A DNA stretch of 64,000 bases. Origin: Polyodon spathula. Its lineage: Eukaryota > Chordata > Actinopteri > Acipenseriformes > Polyodontidae. The DNA lies in NCBI RefSeq assembly GCF_017654505.1, contig NC_054547.1, positions 26,425,975 to 26,489,974 of the forward strand, given 5' to 3'. Numbering within the stretch: the first letter of the stretch is position 1; each line of letters opens with the position of its first letter. This document shows positions 59,276-64,000 of the stretch, piece by piece. The translations under genes and the position numbers were made by a program. The notes under the pieces were generated by a model. It was not told where the DNA came from, did no database searches, and saw only the letters and a program-made list of their open reading frames with translations.

Positions 59276-62145
59276 ATCCTGTAGTACAAATTCTAACTCT
59301 AAACCTAACATGAATTTGTCAATGTTAAAATAATCCTCCTCATATTAGAGAACGGGTAACAAACACCATATGGACCCTCCTGAGTCTTTAAAAGGACCTT
59401 CCCTTATGTTGTTTTGAGATTTGTTATGGTAACTCCATCATACCTCTGGCCTATTTGAATGAAAGTAGAATGAAAGGGTTCAATTTGGCGCTCGGAAACG
59501 AGTGTGGTTTAACAGTGCCTAAAGCACCCAGCAGTCATAGACTGGCGGTTTATGTGACTTGGTGAAAAACAAGTCATGGATTACCATTTAGAAGAAAAGT
59601 CCATTGTTTTGATATGTGGGTTGTACTATAGCTGTAACAGAAATAATTAGGTAAATGTATAAGGGATTGAAAAAAGCAAGGTCTACCAGAAGTTGTAAAC
59701 GTAGCTCCTGACCACAGTAACTATACAAATTGTAAGCTGCAAGAATTCCAAATGTCAAGACTAGATATTCTGAAGACACCATATATGATCAATGCTTAGG
59801 ATGGGGCTCCCCCTAGTGGATGCTCTTAGTTACTTTAGGGCAGAAATTGCTGGATGAACTTGCTACTCACTGCCCTGTGCCCTTATGAAATGCTGTGATG
59901 CATTTTAAATAAACAAGTTGTCATCATTTTTTCCTCATGGATTTTTCAGTGTTTGTTTATATTCACAATCAGCAATAACTTCCGTCTTGTTCTCTTCCAT
60001 GTTTGAACCTGCCTAGTGATTGTGCTCGATACAGTAATGCATGCGTTGTAAAACTGTATGCTTGCTGTAAGCTTGAATGTAACTTTCTGCCTGTCTTCCC
60101 CTGGGACATCTTTGTAAATGAGCTGTTTACAGCTCTCATGGCTTTTCCAGTGAATACAATTTTAAATAAATAAATAAATATCAAAATACATTTGAATTCA
60201 GCCTGTAGAGGGGGAATGTTTTAAATGCAATGTTTTTGTGAGTGGTGATGTGTAGGTTTTTTCAGGTAATTACTGTAATTGTTCATTTACACAGCAGTTT
60301 GTTTTATCTAAAGGTCTAAAGGTGTATTTAGTTAATTGATGGATAATTTACCTACTTTATACGTATAAATATACATGGGAGGGGTCATAGGCAAAAAACA
60401 CTCATTATCATATAATAGATGTATCCCCCCCAACTCAACACCACACTACCATCATGACAGTAAAAATAGACACAATGAAGCGTTCCTACCTTTGTATTAG
60501 TTAGTGATCAGCAGATGTGTCAGTCGCACGAAGAGCACAGCGTGTGGTTTTCACTAACTCTACTGTGCCGAATAAATGCATTTTTTTCTATGGGTCAATA
60601 TCAGGACTTTCTTCCTATGCACAGGGATGTGGAATATTTGCTAGGAAATCAGGACTGTCCCGACCATATAGGGACTGTTGGCATGTATGATTTAGGGAAT
60701 TGTGTTTGCAAGGGAATGCAGGTGCTCTGCTACAAAAAAATGGTTTTATTAATATGTTTGTTTTTTTAATATTTTAAATACAGAGAGTCCAATTTTTTAA
60801 AGCAGGTGCACCGGCCGTTTTTTAAGAGAATTTCAAGAAACTATTGAGAACAATAATGTAACTGTTTCGTATAATAAACGTATTTCACTCTTCCCTGCAA
60901 ATCTACCTTTGCGTTTGGACTTGATTCATTCAAAATGGGGCCCAGAACAGGCCATTAAAAAGCCTGGTTGTACCATTCAGTCAGTAAGGCAATGTAAGCA
61001 ATAGATGTATGTATGTATGTTTCTTACTTACAAAATGTAGTTGACACACTTATTTGTGAATGTGTTGAATGTATTTACCGGTGCCCTATGGCAATACTTA
61101 GGCTGTTATGGATAGAAACCACAGCTTGTATTATGTTTGAGAAAAGGGCTATGTTTCTTTAAGTAAAGCAACATGCTTTGCAGATTGAAACATCATGCTT
61201 GCTTATAAATGCCAGCTTTTTATCACTCCATTTGTTATCAGTAACATCTGTGGCAGTGAGCAGGCTCTGTTCCAAAAAGAAATTCACAGAGAACAGAACA
61301 GGTAATTGAAACAAGGAGCAAGTCTGTTTTACCCTGAGTGACTCCTGATTGAACCCACAAGACTGAGGACTGCTGCCTTTTTTTCCTGTCTTATTCTACT
61401 CTTCAAGGGACTTTTCCTGGGCCGTTAACCCACAGTCACCCAGTGCCTCTCTGTGCAGACCCTGTTTTGTGATGTACTGTTTCACAGAAGTTTGAAAAGA
61501 GTGCACAAAATACTGTATAAAATCAATAACCTTTTTAATAGCTTTTTTTTTTCCTTGTGCATCCACCAAAAATAAACCCCGGAATTCACAACCTTTACTT
61601 AATTGCTACATATTATCCTCTAGAGCTGCTTAAATCATCTACCTCCTGCATTCCTGTCAGGTTCCGTTTTGCCTCTCATAAGTTCCAGCATTTTACTGAT
61701 TAATGCAAAATTTTTCCGTCTTCATAAATTACAGTTTGTAGGAAGAAAAAAAAAGAGTTTGCTTCAGAATATATTGCAGTGTGCCGCATACCATTTTGTT
61801 ATTTATGGTTCAGCTTGATGGATCCTTAAAGTTGCCGTACTGGATTAGAGATGTAATATCTCAGCCTTCTAAGCAGGCTACAGGAAAAGGGGTCTTCTGG
61901 AAGTAAAGTCAGATAGCACCAGAGATTGGCCCTGACATTGAGTGATTTATGCATGATTGGTGTAATCAGATCAGTTTTCCGTTCGGAATTTTCGAAGGCA
62001 GTCACCCATTCATCTTTTTTTTTTAAAGCCATCAGGTGGCAAGGCAAGTACTGGGCTTGTGAGCTAAGCAGAGGCCTGCTTGGAAGGGTGTGGAGTTGAA
62101 GCCATTGCCCAATTGGTAGGCAGTGATTCTGGGGGGTGGCTTTAC
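59276..62145. other. Non-coding DNA with small repeats
   Basis: Holds a CTCF-like motif (59807), an (AAAT)n run at about 60,165-60,181, a (GTAT)n run at about 61,005-61,021, and at about 60,640-60,690 a stretch (ATCAGGACTGTCCC...AGGGACTGTTGGCATG) resembling the end of a dispersed vertebrate hAT-like repeat. No gene seen. Confidence 0.5.
59807..59819 (-). promoter_or_regulatory. Candidate CTCF-binding motif
   Basis: The plus strand reads CTCCCCCTAGTGG; its reverse complement CCACTAGGGGGAG fully matches the CTCF core. It shares GGGG before and ATGC after with the motif at 8525. Confidence 0.42.
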
Positions 62146-62352
62146 CTACTGGATCTTCTTTATCTGTGGTCGGACGAAGACACCGGCTTTGACCTTTGCC
62201 TCAGACAGCTTAGGGAAGAAGTCTTGAAGGTACTTGAAGGCTGCCGACTCCTTATCTAGAGCTCTGACAAATTGTAAATAGGTAAAATAGGTAAATTTCA
62301 AAATATCACTGTCCTGGTCACAAAAGCGAAGTTTGTGGGGAATAATAGCCAT
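62146..62352 (-). pseudogene. Short coding relic of an unclassified repeat-associated protein
   Basis: The minus-strand frame reads FVRALDKESAAFKYLQDFFP, then KLSEAKVKAGVFVRPQIKKI, and stops at 62,146. From memory this resembles a segment (ALDKE..AFKYL...FP.LSEAK.K.G.FVGPQI) that recurs in many predicted fish proteins of unknown function and is probably spread by a mobile element. Only about 45 residues are recognisable. The upstream 20 residues (MAIIPHKLRFCDQDSDILKF) have no such match, and no further exon is visible downstream. A poly-A run lies to its right (on the minus strand, a poly-T upstream). It could be chance, so confidence is modest. Confidence 0.4.
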
Positions 62353-62407
62353 TTTCTATACTTTTGAGGCATAAGCAATTAAGAAATAACACTTACTACC
62401 CAGGAAC

Positions 62408-62408
<1 letters not shown>

Positions 62409-62438
<30 letters not shown>
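62409..62438. repeat. Poly-A tract
   Basis: A run of about 30 A, followed 12 bases later by a short (TTA)n run (62,451-62,469). In plus orientation this could be a retroposition tail, but no retrocopy is recognisable before it. Confidence 0.9.
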
Positions 62439-62442
<4 letters not shown>

Positions 62443-62469
62443 TTACACGGTGTTATTATTATTATTATT

Positions 62470-64000
62470 TAATAATGATCATTGGATATTAAATAGAATT
62501 ACAAATAAACAATTACTTCAGATGAAAATAATTCTACTGATCTATCAATTATAATTGTGTTCCAATTATTGCTGCAGCATCTTAAATGCATCTCCATATT
62601 GATTCTGGGGAACAACTCATTTATTGGAATTAGCAGATGCTAAAGGCATCTCTTGTCCCTTTTGTTCTTTTGGTATCAATGGGTGATTTTTCCCTTTTCA
62701 GATTCTGACCTGGTCCCTCCTTTCCTTTTATTCCATATTAGATAAATGGACTGTATATGTGGAATAGGTGGAATACAGTAATGGAACGACATTAGTGGAG
62801 TAGTCTAATTTTCACCTTTGTTTTTTCCCCAGTGATTCCCTATTGTACCCTACCTGCCCTAGGGACCCACCTGTCTTTAAAGGGGGATGTTGGTTTGCCC
62901 AACAACAGCACCACAGGCTTCTATAATAGTTTTGTGGTTTTCAGTAGAAATAAAAAAAAAAAAAAAAAAAGAGGTAAAACTTACAGAACTCAAGTCAAGC
63001 AGTGAAGTGTTTCATGTACTGTCTGTAACAGTCATCGGTGGGATAGGATGAAGGCATTAGATGGGCTTTTAACGTCTACAACAGTAGAGGTTAGTGAATT
63101 AGTCTTGGAATGGGTGCTTTCCTTGTCAAGGAGAGGGTGCCTGCCTGCCGCAGTGAGTGTATGGGCAGGCCTGTCTTGTTTTTTTATGACTGGGCTGGAG
63201 CAGAACTGGTTCACAGAATTGGGATTAAAAACTATGCAATGTGTACTGTAAATTAAATCTGATCATCAATCTGCCTTGACAGTTCTTATCTTTGAGTTAA
63301 TTATATTTTCTAGAAGGATCTGGTCAGCTCTTTTTAAAACTAACTGGAGTTCTATAAAAAAAAAAAAAAAACATTCAAAATTAGTTGAATATAAGTCTTT
63401 TACAAAATATATATTCCCTCTTAGCAGCATGTTATGCTACCTTGTCAGTGTGTTGTCAATGGGCCAATTTAACTTCCCATACAAATGTGTTAACAGGATA
63501 TTTAATAGGAACAGTAGGGGGTTTTGCCATAGGCTTTTGTTATTCAGTGGAAGGTCCAGTTATTTTCATCTAAATCCAAGCTACTGTTAACATATCAGAA
63601 TGTAATATTCTTATAGTGACTGAACTAAGTCTGACCTCTTTCTTTGTTCATACAAAATCAAATTGAAGCAGGTTTTAAGACAACCTACTTACTTGCCAAG
63701 GCTAGTGTTTTAATTAATATAAAACCCTACTGTAAGCGCTTTTCCAAATTCATCGCATTAACTCATTTTTGACTCACAAACATCATCTCAATTAAAGTCG
63801 CGACGTTTCTGATAAGAACCGATAATGTAGACATCTAATTTAAATTAAATGCTCGCTTCAGCTGCGAAGTTGTCATTAATTTCTATAATATAATGAAAAG
63901 AACAGACATTACCCCATATAGTCCCTTATTCTGGAAACAAAAGACATTTCGGTAGTTAATTCTGCTCCTTATAGAAAGAACGGATTCAAAACTGCTGACA
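62470..64000. other. Non-coding DNA, no gene seen
   Basis: Contains A-runs at about 62,950 and 63,357. The ORFs at 63048-63251 and 63276-63590 have no recognisable domains; the second begins in and overlaps simple sequence. Confidence 0.5.

Noticed and set aside
62409..62438. Poly-A as the tail of a processed pseudogene
   Set aside because: The nearby coding relic is on the opposite strand and no retrocopied exon sequence precedes the run on the plus strand.

Overview
This is a 64 kb stretch of vertebrate nuclear DNA, most likely from a ray-finned fish. The reasons are the many Tc1-like transposons with IR/DR ends, an L2/CR1-type LINE with a short tandem-repeat tail, a tRNA-headed CORE-type SINE with the tail common in fish, a hAT MITE, piggyBac-like elements, a small LTR retrotransposon, and abundant (TA)n, (GA)n and (AAT)n microsatellites. 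A non-teleost lineage such as sturgeon, paddlefish or gar is possible, but that is a guess. I found no host protein-coding exon, tRNA, rRNA or CRISPR array. The window looks like intergenic DNA or the inside of a large intron, and almost all long ORFs come from transposons or from microsatellites.

Layout. 1-5.8 kb: AT-rich DNA with (GA)n, (TA)n and two CTCF-like motifs. 5.9-7.5 kb: a nearly intact Tc1-like transposon (one nonsense codon, complete DD34E transposase) sitting in a (TA)n tract. 7.5-20.8 kb: mostly non-coding, with a well-delimited hAT MITE (11.2 kb), a GACTC-motif repeat, a GC-rich repeat fragment (15.9-16.1 kb) and conserved-looking AT-rich DNA. 20.9-24.2 kb: a nest of repeats, with a piggyBac-like end, an old LTR element inserted in it, and a second piggyBac-like element carrying a SINE. 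25.1-27.2 kb: a young LTR retrotransposon with almost identical LTRs, whose only ORF carries a 30-bp coding minisatellite. 27.3-35.1 kb: non-coding DNA, with a 0.9 kb terminal-inverted-repeat element at 32.4-33.3 kb. 35.2-38.0 kb: a decayed LINE on the minus strand. 40.7-42.3 kb: a decayed Tc1-like element. 42.5 kb: a compound (TC)n(TA)n. 45.3-47.4 kb: a decayed Tc1-like element split by two related inverted MITEs. 52.2-53.2 kb: an internally deleted Tc1-like element. 53.6-54.0 kb: one end of another Tc1 copy. 54-64 kb: mostly featureless DNA with a possible regulatory block at 54.5 kb, (TA)n and poly-C tracts, a CTCF-like motif and a small coding relic at 62.2 kb.

There is no operon or pathway here; the elements interact only by nesting. 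The order of insertion can be read directly: the piggyBac-like element is older than its SINE, the 45 kb Tc1 element is older than its MITEs, and the 20.9 kb repeat is older than the LTR element inside it. The most interesting object is the pair of related LTR elements at 21.3 and 25.1 kb. They share a short gag-position ORF whose differences fall mainly at synonymous third positions, and the ORF's proline/glutamate repeat has expanded from about 3 to about 12 units.
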